64,000 nucleotides of DNA, taken from NCBI GenBank assembly GCA_022705325.1, contig JAKJER010000007.1:115517-179516 (forward strand), read 5' to 3'. Shown piece by piece: positions 17,519-25,741 of this stretch (position 1 is its first letter; each line of letters begins with the position of its first letter). Under the pieces are notes generated by a model. The model did not search any database. It saw only the letters and a list, made by a program, of their open reading frames with translations, and was not told the origin of the DNA. A program made the translations under genes and the position numbers. The stretch is from Planctomycetota bacterium (GTDB lineage: Bacteria; Planctomycetota; Phycisphaerae; SM23-33).

Positions 17519-19276
17519 ATGATGAACCGAAGGGGCTTTCTGCAGACGTGTGCGGCGGCCGGGGCCGGGGTGTCTCTGCTCCGTCCGGCCCGGGCGGGCG
17601 AGGGCAAGCTCGCCTGGACCCGCGACGCGAAGACGGGACTGTTCACGGGCGTCCGGGCCGACGGCTCGCCGCTGGCCGGGCGGGGCGTGCTCGACGCCGC
17701 CTGCCGCAGCGTGGATGAAGGCGGCGCCGCGTCGCTGCGGGTCGCCGTGACCCATCGCCTGCACGACAGCGGGGCGGGGCAGGGCGAGGACGTCCTGGAG
17801 GCGACGCTGACGGTGCGGAACACGTCCGGCCGTCCGGTGCGCGTCGAGGTGGAGTTCACCTCGTCGGCGCGGGCCTGCGAGCGGGTCGCCGAGCAGCAGG
17901 CGTACGTCCCGCTGAGCGCCGCCGGGCTCAGCGGCGACGGGCGATTCGCCGCGCTGGGAGTCAAGGGCTTCCTGAAGGACTGCGCCCACGCCGTCGGCGA
18001 GAAAGACTTCGCCGCCCACTATCTCGAGCCCATGGCGAGCTTCCCCGCCCAGCGGGAGACCAAGGCGCTGCTGCTGGCGCCGGTAGTGGATGTCTTCCAT
18101 CCGGCCAAGCCCTGGCGGGTTGCCCTGTTTACCGCGTCGGACGAGCCCGCGAGGTTCTCATGGAGCGGCGGACTCTGGCGGGCGGGCCGGCAGGTCTCGC
18201 TGGCCGGCGGCGCCGAGATCGTCCAGCGGTGCTGGCTGATGGTCCATCGGGGCGACGCCGCCGTCGCCTGGAAGGCCTTTCATCGCCTCGCCCATCGCGA
18301 GGAACTCAAGGTCCCCGACTGGATGCGCCGATTCAAGGTCCACTACTACGATTTCCTCTCGTCGGCCCAGGGCAAGAACGCCCGGCGCGGCGAGGGATAC
18401 GAGAGCGACCTGCCCCGCTTTCGCGAGTTCCGCGTGGGCCTGGCGACGCAGCACGGCTATTACCCGACGCTGGGTGATTACATCCATCCCGACCGCAAGA
18501 CCTGGCAGGCGATGCGGGGAGACAAGGCCGGCCCGGCCGAGATGTCGCTCGAGAAGATGCGGGAGCGCATCAAGGCCACGCGGGCGGCGGGCGCCAAGGC
18601 CGGCGTGTACCTGCACCCGGTGCTCTTCGACGACGCCACGCCGTTCTTCCAGAAGATGCGCGACAGCGTCCTGGTCGATCAGGCGGGTCAGATGGTTCGG
18701 TTCCCGTGGCAGGGCCCGGACACGGTCGGGAAGAACTGGCGGGCCTCGCTGGCCTCGCCCCAGTGGTGCGATCACCTGCTCCAGCAGGCCCGCTGGATCA
18801 TGGAACTCCTGGACCCCGACGCGATCTCCGTGGACGAGACGTTCGCGGGAATCGGCTACGATTACCATCCCGCCCACGCCGGACCGACCTCGCCCGCGGC
18901 GATCGACTTCTACCGCAAACTCCGCTCACTGGTGCGGTCGTTCGGCGACGACAAGGCCTTCCTCACCAGCGACTGCTCCATGTCGCCCTTCGTGCTCTGG
19001 GCCGACGGCGAGTGCGGCGACCACGCCTACAGCTCGCTGCTGGGCCACCCGCTCTATACGCAGGAGCCGGTCCGCTACCTGGCGGCCCTGGGCGACAAGC
19101 CCTGGCGGCCCTGCGCGTGGCACTTCCAGCACATGTGGCCGGCCCAGATGAAGCTGGCCCGCCAGGTGGGCGCGGGCGTGGGCGTCTCCAATGGGTGGAT
19201 CGAGTTCACCGGGCTGACGCGCCTGCCGAACGCGGTGAAGGCCAAGATGCTCCGCGACATCGCTTCGCTGTCTTGA
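17519..19276 (+). CDS. Tat-exported protein, putative TIM-barrel glycoside hydrolase
   Basis: The start at 17519 has AAAGGA nine bases upstream. The 585-residue product begins with a twin-arginine signal (NRRGFLQTC, Ala/Gly-rich core). The first 260 residues look like a beta-sandwich. From about residue 275 a barrel-like half follows: VHYYDFLSSAQ, KAGVYLHPVLFDD and DPDAISVDETFAGIGYDY. The last resembles the strand that carries the nucleophile in GH31/GH36-like clans (Asp or Glu of SVDE). FLTSDCSMSPFVLWADGECGDHAY could place an acid/base. I do not recognise a numbered family; it may belong to a DUF of exported polysaccharide enzymes. Last gene of the PurM-like run; only 4 bp separate its stop from that of the convergent membrane protein. 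Confidence 0.6.
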   Translation: MMNRRGFLQTCAAAGAGVSLLRPARAGEGKLAWTRDAKTGLFTGVRADGSPLAGRGVLDAACRSVDEGGAASLRVAVTHRLHDSGAGQGEDVLEATLTVRNTSGRPVRVEVEFTSSARACERVAEQQAYVPLSAAGLSGDGRFAALGVKGFLKDCAHAVGEKDFAAHYLEPMASFPAQRETKALLLAPVVDVFHPAKPWRVALFTASDEPARFSWSGGLWRAGRQVSLAGGAEIVQRCWLMVHRGDAAVAWKAFHRLAHREELKVPDWMRRFKVHYYDFLSSAQGKNARRGEGYESDLPRFREFRVGLATQHGYYPTLGDYIHPDRKTWQAMRGDKAGPAEMSLEKMRERIKATRAAGAKAGVYLHPVLFDDATPFFQKMRDSVLVDQAGQMVRFPWQGPDTVGKNWRASLASPQWCDHLLQQARWIMELLDPDAISVDETFAGIGYDYHPAHAGPTSPAAIDFYRKLRSLVRSFGDDKAFLTSDCSMSPFVLWADGECGDHAYSSLLGHPLYTQEPVRYLAALGDKPWRPCAWHFQHMWPAQMKLARQVGAGVGVSNGWIEFTGLTRLPNAVKAKMLRDIASLS

Positions 19277-19280
19277 GGCG

Positions 19281-22229
19281 TCAATCGACCCAGTTCTTCG
19301 GGTTCAGCCATTCCCAGTCCGGCGTCCACTTCAACACGCCCAGGATGTTGGAGAAATCGTCGCTCCAGAGCGGGTCGCCCTTCTTGGCCTCCAGCGTCAC
19401 CCAGCGGGGCAGGACCTTGTCGCTCTCGGCGATCTGGATCACCCGCAGGCCGGCCAGGTCCTCGTCGCGCCGGGCCAGGACCACCCACGTAGAACCGAAC
19501 TTGCCCTTCAGATCGGTCTCTTCCTGGTCCTGGCTGTAGCGGCGGTCCTCGTCGTTGTCCTCGCACATGATGGCCACCCGCCCGCACTCGTGCCCCAGCC
19601 GGCGCAGCACCGGCTCAAGGTCCAGGTGGCGGTTGCTGATGTGAACAGCCAGCAGCCCGTCCTTGGTCAGGTGTTTGAAATACAGGTCGATCGCCTCCTT
19701 GGTGATCAGGTGGACGGGGATCGAGTCGCTGCTGAAGGCGTCGATCAGCAGCAGGTCGAACGCGCGGTCGATACGAGCGAGCTGGACGCGGGCGTCGCCC
19801 AGGACGAAGTCCAGCCTGGCGTGCGACTCCGCCAGGTAGTGGAAGAACCGCCGGTCGCGGGCGATCCGCAGGACGGCGGGATCGATCTCGAAGAACGTCA
19901 TTCGTTGCCCGTCGCGCCCGTACGCCGCCAGCGTGCCGGTCCCCAGCCCGACCACGCCGATCTCCTTCGCGTGGTCGCCGATGGCCAGGAAGATGTCGCC
20001 GATGGGCCCCTCGCGGTGGTAGTAAGTCCACGGCTCGCGCCGGACCTGCTCGTCGCAGCTCTGCATGCCGTGCGAGGTCGAGCCGTGCAGCAGCTTGTAC
20101 GCGTCGTACCAGGCGTCTTTGCGAACGCGAAGGACGCCGAAGAAGCTGCGGTCGATATACGCCGGGCGCAGCTCGTCGGTGTCGCCCAGGCGGCTGATGA
20201 ACAGCGCCGCCAGCACCGCCACCGCCAACCGAACCCGGCGGCGCTGGAGCAGCAGGGCGGCCAGACCCGTCGCCAGCAGCGAGACGGCCACCCATTGCGC
20301 CGTGACCGTGCCGGCCGCCTGCGACACCCAGACGCCCAGTTGTTCCAGGCCTCCGCGGGTCACGAACGCCGCGATGGACTTGCCCAGGGCGGCCACCTTC
20401 TGACCGCCTTGGCGGGCGTCCAGGGCCAGGCCCATCGCCAGGGGCAGCAGAAGCAGGGCGACCCATTCGTCCAGCCTGGTTCGTCTCGAGGCCAGGTCCC
20501 ACTGCTTGCACGCCAGCACGCCCAGGAAGGCCATTCCGATGGCCAGCGGCGCGGTCGTGGACAGCAGGGCGTTTGCGCCGGGTTTCGCCGCCCCCAGAAC
20601 CAGCACCGTGGCCGGACCCAGCGTCCAGGCCAGCAGGAACGCCGACCATTGCGCCCTCCCGCCGGTCGGTCGGGCCAGGGCCAGCGACCCGTGACAGGCC
20701 ATGGCGATCAGAGTGAAGGCCCCCAGGACCCACGGCAGGGGACACTCGCGCAGGCCGAACGAGGGCTCGTTCAGATGCAGGCCCGCGAGAATGACCAGGC
20801 CGGCTGCGCCCAGCAGCGGCAGAAGCGGCTGCCATACGAAGCGCCGGGGAGCGAATGCGGGCAACAGACTGGCCAGGTAGATCCCCACGGGCGCCAGCCA
20901 GAGCAGCCGGGCGGCGGCAGCGTCCTGGCGAATGACCGTCGCCAGGCCCAGCAGCAGGCAGGCCGGGATCGCTCCCAGCAGGAGCCACCGGGCCCACTGC
21001 CCCCGCGAGGCGGGGCAGGACAGGCCGTCCGCGGGGTCCAACGCGGCATACGCCCGCCAGGACGGACGGACCAGGCAGGCTGCCGCCAGCATCAGCGGGA
21101 ACTCGAATACCTCCTTGAAGACCACCGGGGCCAGCAGGGCGTTGAACAGCCCGCCCAGCACGCCGCCCAGCGACATCCACAGGTAGAACTCCGTCAGGTG
21201 CCTGGCGGCCGGGCGGTCGTTCGCCAACTCGCCGTGGCACACCATCGCGGTCACGAAGAACGTCAGCAGGCTCAGGATGAACAGGGGCGCGAGCTGCGAG
21301 GAATAGATGCCCGCCAGGAAGTACACCGCCGCCAACAGCACGATCAGCAGCGGCTGAACGCGGACCATCAGCCAGTGGGGCAGGATGTGCCAGCGGGCGA
21401 AGACCAGGATGAACGACAGCAGGTACAGTGCCAGCGGGATGGCCCACAACAGGGGGAACGACACCAGGTCGATGGACATGTGCGTGGTCACGCCCAGCAG
21501 CAGGCTGGAAGGGACCAGGGCCAGGGCGATCCACCGCAGGCGGCGCAGCCACGTGACGGGGGCATCTTCCAGCAGGGCGTCCGCCTCCGACTCCACTACC
21601 GGGCGGTCCTGCGGCGGTGCGTCCGGTGCGGGGGCGCCTCGCCGGCGCCATAGCGTGAGCGCGCAGAGCAGCGTCAGGAGCATCAGCAACACATACGAGC
21701 CGGCCCACGCCCACGACTGTTGCCGCAGCGTCAGGTTCGACTCCAGGATCAACGGATAGCCCAGCAGCCCCAGAAGGCTGCCCAAATTGCTGGCCGCGTA
21801 CAGGAAGTACGGATCGCGGGCCGATCCGTGGCTTGTGTGCGAAAACCACGACTGGAGCATGGGCGCACTGGCCGAGACGAACAGGAAGGGCAGGCCCAGA
21901 CTGACGGCGAGCACCAGCAGCAGCCAGGGGATGGGGTTCTGCTCGCCCGGCGGGACCCAGCCCGACGGCAGGGTGATGGGCAGCGCGACCAGGGCCAGGG
22001 CCATCAGCGTCAGGTGCGCGACCGCCTGGCGACGCGGGCCGAGGTACCTCGCCCCGAGGTGGGCGTACACGTACCCGCCCAGCAGGGCGGCCTGGTAGAA
22101 CACCATGCACGTGTTCCACACAGCCGGCGCCCCGCCCAGCAGCGGAAGGACCATCTTGCCGAACATGAACTCGACCACGAAGATCAGCGTCGCGCTGACC
22201 AGCAGGGTGAGGGCGAATAGAAGCTGCAC
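19281..22229 (-). CDS. Large multi-pass membrane protein fused to a spermidine-synthase-like methyltransferase domain
   Basis: The GTG start at 22229 follows AGGAG by six bases. The 982-residue protein has around 20 hydrophobic segments in two blocks (about 1-470 and 480-690), with the signature SASAPMLQSWFSHTSH of fused MFS/spermidine synthase proteins. A soluble C-terminal domain covers about residues 735-965. It carries the AdoMet-type nucleotide motif GVVGLGTGTLAAYG, FFEIDPAV, and LLIDAFSSDSIPVHLITKEAI, in which the Asp aligns with the catalytic Asp of polyamine aminopropyltransferases. Family members of this layout occur in planctomycetes, myxobacteria and proteobacteria; their substrate is unproven and could be a polyamine or a lipid. 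About twice the usual length of such fusions, because the membrane part is duplicated. No speD or speE lies nearby. Confidence 0.8.
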   Translation of the reverse strand: MQLLFALTLLVSATLIFVVEFMFGKMVLPLLGGAPAVWNTCMVFYQAALLGGYVYAHLGARYLGPRRQAVAHLTLMALALVALPITLPSGWVPPGEQNPIPWLLLVLAVSLGLPFLFVSASAPMLQSWFSHTSHGSARDPYFLYAASNLGSLLGLLGYPLILESNLTLRQQSWAWAGSYVLLMLLTLLCALTLWRRRGAPAPDAPPQDRPVVESEADALLEDAPVTWLRRLRWIALALVPSSLLLGVTTHMSIDLVSFPLLWAIPLALYLLSFILVFARWHILPHWLMVRVQPLLIVLLAAVYFLAGIYSSQLAPLFILSLLTFFVTAMVCHGELANDRPAARHLTEFYLWMSLGGVLGGLFNALLAPVVFKEVFEFPLMLAAACLVRPSWRAYAALDPADGLSCPASRGQWARWLLLGAIPACLLLGLATVIRQDAAAARLLWLAPVGIYLASLLPAFAPRRFVWQPLLPLLGAAGLVILAGLHLNEPSFGLRECPLPWVLGAFTLIAMACHGSLALARPTGGRAQWSAFLLAWTLGPATVLVLGAAKPGANALLSTTAPLAIGMAFLGVLACKQWDLASRRTRLDEWVALLLLPLAMGLALDARQGGQKVAALGKSIAAFVTRGGLEQLGVWVSQAAGTVTAQWVAVSLLATGLAALLLQRRRVRLAVAVLAALFISRLGDTDELRPAYIDRSFFGVLRVRKDAWYDAYKLLHGSTSHGMQSCDEQVRREPWTYYHREGPIGDIFLAIGDHAKEIGVVGLGTGTLAAYGRDGQRMTFFEIDPAVLRIARDRRFFHYLAESHARLDFVLGDARVQLARIDRAFDLLLIDAFSSDSIPVHLITKEAIDLYFKHLTKDGLLAVHISNRHLDLEPVLRRLGHECGRVAIMCEDNDEDRRYSQDQEETDLKGKFGSTWVVLARRDEDLAGLRVIQIAESDKVLPRWVTLEAKKGDPLWSDDFSNILGVLKWTPDWEWLNPKNWVD

Positions 22230-22394
22230 GGATGGCTCCTGGAAGTTCGGCCGGCTCTACGCAGCCGGCCCGGTAAGGCGGGTATTATCCCCGGGGCGAT
22301 GCCGCAAGACAATCCATCACTGCCCATTCCGGATAGACGGTCGAAGGCGGGGCGCCCGGGCGTCCGCCGTTGTCGGGAGGGGCTGGCTACACCC

Positions 22395-23666
22395 TCACCC
22401 CGTCTGGCCGGCCATGAGTTCGCCCAACTGTTGCGCCATCCGCGCCGCGCTTCCTTCATCCAGCGCCTGCGCGGCCCGCTCCAGCAACCCGGCCTGCCGC
22501 GGCGTGAACGCCATGGGCTCGGTCGGGTCGAAGCCCTCCAGCCCCAACCGCCGGAGGATTGCTCGTCGCAGTTTGGGGAGTCCCTCTCCCGTGAGAGCGG
22601 AGACGGTGAGTGCTTGGGGGATCTTCTCCGCGTTCGGGCAAAGCCCACGGAAGGCTTTCCGTGGGCTTTCTTCAATCGCGCTCGAGCGGACTTTGGCCAG
22701 CAGGTCCGCCTTGGTCCGGACGGCGATGACGCATTGGCCGTCGAGCCAGGACGGAAAGACGAACTCCTCCCCGTCGGCGCCTTCGGTCAGCAGGATCACG
22801 TCCGCCTGCTCGGCGCAGCGGCGGGCGCGGGCGACCGCCTCGGCGTCGATGCCCTCGGCCTGCTGCCACAGCCCGGCTGTGTCGGTGAGGTATACCGGCG
22901 CCTGGTCGATCAGGGCCAGTTCGCGGACCCAGTCGCGAGTGGTGCCAGCCCGTTCGTGGACGATGCTCACCGCCCGGCCCACCAGGGCGTTGGTCAACGT
23001 GCTCTTACCCGCGTTGGGCGGGCCGACGATCACCACCTCCGCCGGCGTCAGCAGGCGGGCCATCCGGGGCCATGCCCGGGCGGCTCGGCGAAACGTGTCG
23101 GCCAGGTCGCTCTGCGAGATTCCCGGGGCCTCCGCGGCCGAGACCCTGGCCAGCGCCTGGCTTGCCAGGCGGCTCACCCCAGCCGACCACTGATGGGTCA
23201 GGGCGGCCACGGCCAGCGGGCTTTGAACGCCGCTCAGGGCCTGGAGCAACTCGTGCCCGACGGCCGGGTTGTGCAGTTGCGGGTGGGCAGGGGGGAATCC
23301 GCCTCCCTCACAGACGGGTGCGGCCGCCACCCGCGCGCCGCACCGTCCCAGCCGCTCCAGCGTGGAACGAACCACCTGCGGGCCGCCATGAATGTTGATC
23401 TCGATGCCCTCGGGCGTGGAGCATACGACAGCCTCGTCCAGCACCGCGCCGTCTTCGCCCATGATCCGGCCCAGTTGCAGCGTGCGGGGTGCGGCGTCGG
23501 CGTGTGAGGGCAGCGGGCGAAATACGCGCCGCAGCGCCTCGACGGCGCCTGGGCCGGTCAGGTGGATGACGGCGATGCCGCCCCGTCCGGGCGGGGTGAG
23601 AAGTCGGGCGACCGGTTGCTTGTTGTTCGTTATTCGTTGTTGGTGATGGGCCTTCAACTGGCTCAT
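22395..23666 (-). CDS. MnmE/TrmE-like GTPase, divergent, lacking the C-terminal CxGK motif
   Basis: MnmE with MnmG modifies wobble uridine 34 of tRNAs. This 423-residue protein keeps the N-terminal folate-binding-like domain (TPPGRGGIAVI, 24-34; INIHGGPQVV, 90-99) and a complete G domain: GPPNAGKST 215-223, TTRD 242-245, DTAG 262-265, TKAD 318-321 and SAL 356-358. Two hallmarks are missing. The PGEFxxRAFLNGKxDLxQAEA block after the N-domain is absent, and the protein ends at QLGELMAGQTG without the FC[IVL]GK tail that holds the catalytic Cys. Residues 333-343 (ESPRKAFRGLC) are encoded by a palindromic repeat, and residues 7-18 by a heptamer array. Canonical activity is doubtful. It lies downstream of coaX on the same strand, 52 bp apart; GAGGAG lies 11 bases before the start. 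Confidence 0.8.
   Translation of the reverse strand: MSQLKAHHQQRITNNKQPVARLLTPPGRGGIAVIHLTGPGAVEALRRVFRPLPSHADAAPRTLQLGRIMGEDGAVLDEAVVCSTPEGIEINIHGGPQVVRSTLERLGRCGARVAAAPVCEGGGFPPAHPQLHNPAVGHELLQALSGVQSPLAVAALTHQWSAGVSRLASQALARVSAAEAPGISQSDLADTFRRAARAWPRMARLLTPAEVVIVGPPNAGKSTLTNALVGRAVSIVHERAGTTRDWVRELALIDQAPVYLTDTAGLWQQAEGIDAEAVARARRCAEQADVILLTEGADGEEFVFPSWLDGQCVIAVRTKADLLAKVRSSAIEESPRKAFRGLCPNAEKIPQALTVSALTGEGLPKLRRAILRRLGLEGFDPTEPMAFTPRQAGLLERAAQALDEGSAARMAQQLGELMAGQTG
22640..22669 (-). repeat. Palindromic repeat, copy 1, in frame inside the mnmE-like gene
   Basis: Arms AAAGCCCACGGAA and TTCCGTGGGCTTT are perfect 13-bp complements around GGCT. The element falls in the loop between G4 (TKAD) and G5 (SAL) of the G domain and is read through in frame. 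The same arms recur at 55688-55717. Confidence 0.9.
23614..23648 (-). repeat. Heptamer array 1, within the 5' end of the mnmE-like gene
   Basis: Five 7-bp units of the type YGTTRTT (for example CGTTATT and CGTTGTT) in direct tandem. They encode about residues 7-18 of the mnmE-like protein, a stretch rich in Gln and Asn that has no counterpart in MnmE. Confidence 0.8.
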
Positions 23667-23694
23667 GGTTCCGGAGTCTCCTCGAACATCCGAT

Positions 23695-23715
23695 CCAACA
23701 AACAACAAACAACAG
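23695..23715 (-). repeat. Heptamer array 2, just after the coaX stop codon
   Basis: Three 7-bp units (CCAACAA, ACAACAA, ACAACAG) lie 3 bp beyond the coaX stop codon at 23719-23721, in the 52-bp gap before the mnmE-like start. Confidence 0.75.
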
Positions 23716-23718
23716 GGG

Positions 23719-24504
23719 CTACTTGAGCAGTGAGCGGTAGTAGGCTGCCGCGGCGCCGCGGACGGCCAGATCGGGCACGATCGCCTGGACCAGGTCCGAC
23801 TCGTTGGGGTCGCCGCAGACCAGCTCCGCGTCGCCCCCGGTGGCGACGACGATCGGCCAGTGTCCCGTCTCGGTGGCGTACGTCTCCACCAGGTGGCGCA
23901 GGGCCCCACGGGCGCCGAAGACGAGCCCGCCGATGATGGCCTGCTGCGTGTTCTTACCGAAGACCCAGTCCGGGTCGCGCGGCTCGACCAGCGGGAGGCG
24001 GGCGGTGTTGGCGTTCAGCCCAGCCGCCCCCATCCGCAGGCCGGGCAGGATCGCCCCGCCGCGAAAGACGCCCTCGTCGCTGACGTAGTCGATGGTGATG
24101 GCCGTCCCGAAGTCCGCGACCACGCAGGCCACCCCCAGCCGGTCGAAGGCGGCTGCGGCGGCGCACAGGCGATCCGTTCCGATCGCGCTGGGATCGCTCA
24201 GGTCGCTGTCCAGGGGCAGGGGCAGCTCGCGCCCGACCACCAGCAGCGGCACGTCGGGCAGGGCCTGGCCCAGAATCGCCTCCACCTTCTCCAGGGCGGG
24301 CGGGTTCACGCTGCACGCCACCAGCTTCTTGGGCGCGGGCAATTGGTGCCACGCCTCGACGGCTGCCTGGCTTAGCCCCGCCAGTTCGCCCAGTCGAAAC
24401 GCCCGCAGCGGGCCGACCTTGTCGCCCTGCACCGTCGCGAAATGGACGGCGGAGTTGCCCACGTCAAACGCCAGGACCGCCGGAATCTGTTCGATGTTCG
24501 CCAT
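23719..24504 (-). CDS. coaX: Type III pantothenate kinase
   Basis: CoaX phosphorylates pantothenate, the first step of CoA synthesis, without feedback inhibition by CoA and with a monovalent cation. The 261-residue protein has the ASKHA-fold signatures: FDVGNSAVHFA at 13-23 (phosphate 1), GTDRLCAAAAAF (the GxDR loop), VVADFGTAITIDYV (catalytic Asp) and GGAILPGLRMGAAGL. VATGGDAELV forms the adenosine-contacting loop. Length is typical. It is in the run rpmA - obg - coaX - mnmE-like and is flanked on both sides by heptamer arrays. No birA is fused or adjacent, as it is in some genomes. Confidence 0.95.
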   Translation of the reverse strand: MANIEQIPAVLAFDVGNSAVHFATVQGDKVGPLRAFRLGELAGLSQAAVEAWHQLPAPKKLVACSVNPPALEKVEAILGQALPDVPLLVVGRELPLPLDSDLSDPSAIGTDRLCAAAAAFDRLGVACVVADFGTAITIDYVSDEGVFRGGAILPGLRMGAAGLNANTARLPLVEPRDPDWVFGKNTQQAIIGGLVFGARGALRHLVETYATETGHWPIVVATGGDAELVCGDPNESDLVQAIVPDLAVRGAAAAYYRSLLK

Positions 24505-24520
24505 TGCCTTCGCCTGTTGC

Positions 24521-24583
24521 CTAATCCCTGGTCCCTATTCCCTAGTCCCTGTTCCCTATTCCCCAGTCCCTGTTCCCTAATCC
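24521..24583 (-). repeat. Heptamer array 3, filling the obg-coaX gap
   Basis: Nine consecutive 7-bp units on the plus strand with consensus CTRNTCC (CTAATCC, CTATTCC, CTAGTCC, CTGTTCC and variants). The array begins 16 bp from the coaX start and runs over the end of obg: its last Arg and Asp codons and its TAG stop are array sequence. Confidence 0.9.
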
Positions 24584-25599
24584 CTGTCGTCTTCGTGCAG
24601 CACCTTCCAGATCGCCTCGGTGAGCTTCTCCAGCCCCTTGCCCGTGACGGCGGAGATGCCGATGGCCTTGACGCCGGTCGCCTTCTGGAACCGCTTGAGG
24701 GCCTCGTCGCCGCCGGTGATGTCCATCTTGTTGGCCACCACGATTTCCCGCTTGGCCGCCAGGCTGGCGGAGTAGAGCTTCAGTTCCTTGCGGATGACGC
24801 GGTAGTCCTCGACCGGGTCGCCCTCGAGGGGGCAGACGTCGACCACGTGGACGAGCACCCGCGTCCGTTCGACGTGGCGGAGGAACTCATCGCCCAGCCC
24901 CGCGCCGCGGTGGGCGCCCTCGATCAGCCCGGGGATGTCGGCCATCACGAACCGCCGGTAATGCGACAGCTCCACGATGCCCAGGCACGGGTGCAACGTG
25001 GTGAAGGGGTAGGCGGCGATCTTGGGGCGGGCGGCGGACAATCGCGAGATCAGCGTGCTCTTGCCCGCGTTGGGCTTGCCGATCAGCCCCGCGTCGGCGA
25101 TGAGGCGGAGTTCCAGGTGGAGCATGCGGGTCTGGCCCGGCTGGCCCGGCTCGCACTGGCGGGGGGCCTGGTTGGTGGCCGACTTGAACTCCGTATTGCC
25201 CCGCCCGCCGGCGCCGCCGGGGGCCACGCAGATCGTGTCGTCCTGGGCGGCCAGGTCCTTGAGCAGGATGTTCCGCTCGGCGTCGTAGACCATCGTGCCG
25301 GGCGGCACGCGGACGTGGACGTCCAGCCCGCCCTTGCCGTGGCAGTTCTTTCCCAGCCCGTGCCCGCCTCGCTGGGCCTTCCAGTGGTGCTTTCCGGCCA
25401 GGTGCTGCAACGTGTTGTAGGAGTCGTCGGCGACGAGGTACACGCTGCCGCCCCGCCCGCCGTTGCCGCCGTCGGGGCCCCCGTGGGGGACGAACTTCTC
25501 GCGCCGGAACGACACGCAGCCGTTTCCGCCGGCCCCGCCGATGGTCACGATGTCCACCTCGTCGACGAACATCGCCTTGCTGGTTGGAAGGTCTTTCAT
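24577..25599 (-). CDS. obg: Ribosome-associated GTPase Obg/CgtA
   Basis: Obg binds the 50S subunit and links ribosome maturation to growth and (p)ppGpp. The 340-residue protein has the glycine-rich Obg domain (AGGNGCVSFRREKFVPHGGPDGG) and then the G domain: GKPNAGKST at 174-182, TTLHPCLG (switch I), DIPGLIEGAH (G3), NKMD (G4) and SAVTGKG (G5). The C-terminal OCT domain of some relatives is absent. The ATG at 25599 has no clear Shine-Dalgarno; the ATG at 25572 gives the classic MFVDEV start with AAGG just upstream, so the true start may be nine codons later. A terminator lies between rpmA and obg, suggesting partly separate transcription. Confidence 0.96.
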   Translation of the reverse strand: MKDLPTSKAMFVDEVDIVTIGGAGGNGCVSFRREKFVPHGGPDGGNGGRGGSVYLVADDSYNTLQHLAGKHHWKAQRGGHGLGKNCHGKGGLDVHVRVPPGTMVYDAERNILLKDLAAQDDTICVAPGGAGGRGNTEFKSATNQAPRQCEPGQPGQTRMLHLELRLIADAGLIGKPNAGKSTLISRLSAARPKIAAYPFTTLHPCLGIVELSHYRRFVMADIPGLIEGAHRGAGLGDEFLRHVERTRVLVHVVDVCPLEGDPVEDYRVIRKELKLYSASLAAKREIVVANKMDITGGDEALKRFQKATGVKAIGISAVTGKGLEKLTEAIWKVLHEDDRD

Positions 25600-25648
25600 G
25601 GTGAGCACGGAGTCGTCGGGGCGATCAGTGGCACGCCGGGCGACGGCT

Positions 25649-25683
25649 AAAAAAGAGGGATGACACCGCAAGGGGGTCATCCC
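25649..25683 (-). terminator. Rho-independent terminator between rpmA and obg
   Basis: On the minus strand, stem GGGATGAC / GTCATCCC (8 bp, 11-nt loop) is followed by TCTTTTTT. It sits 58 bp after the rpmA stop codon and 49 bp before the first obg start. It would end or attenuate rpmA transcripts before obg. Confidence 0.8.
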
Positions 25684-25741
25684 GAAATTCGTTCCATGGC
25701 GGCGCGCAGGCGCCCGCGGCCCGGCGGTCCAGGCCGGCCAG

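Noticed and set aside
24521..24583. CRISPR array
   Set aside because: Units are 7 bp with no unique spacers; the period and degeneracy fit a short tandem repeat, not CRISPR. No cas genes are present.
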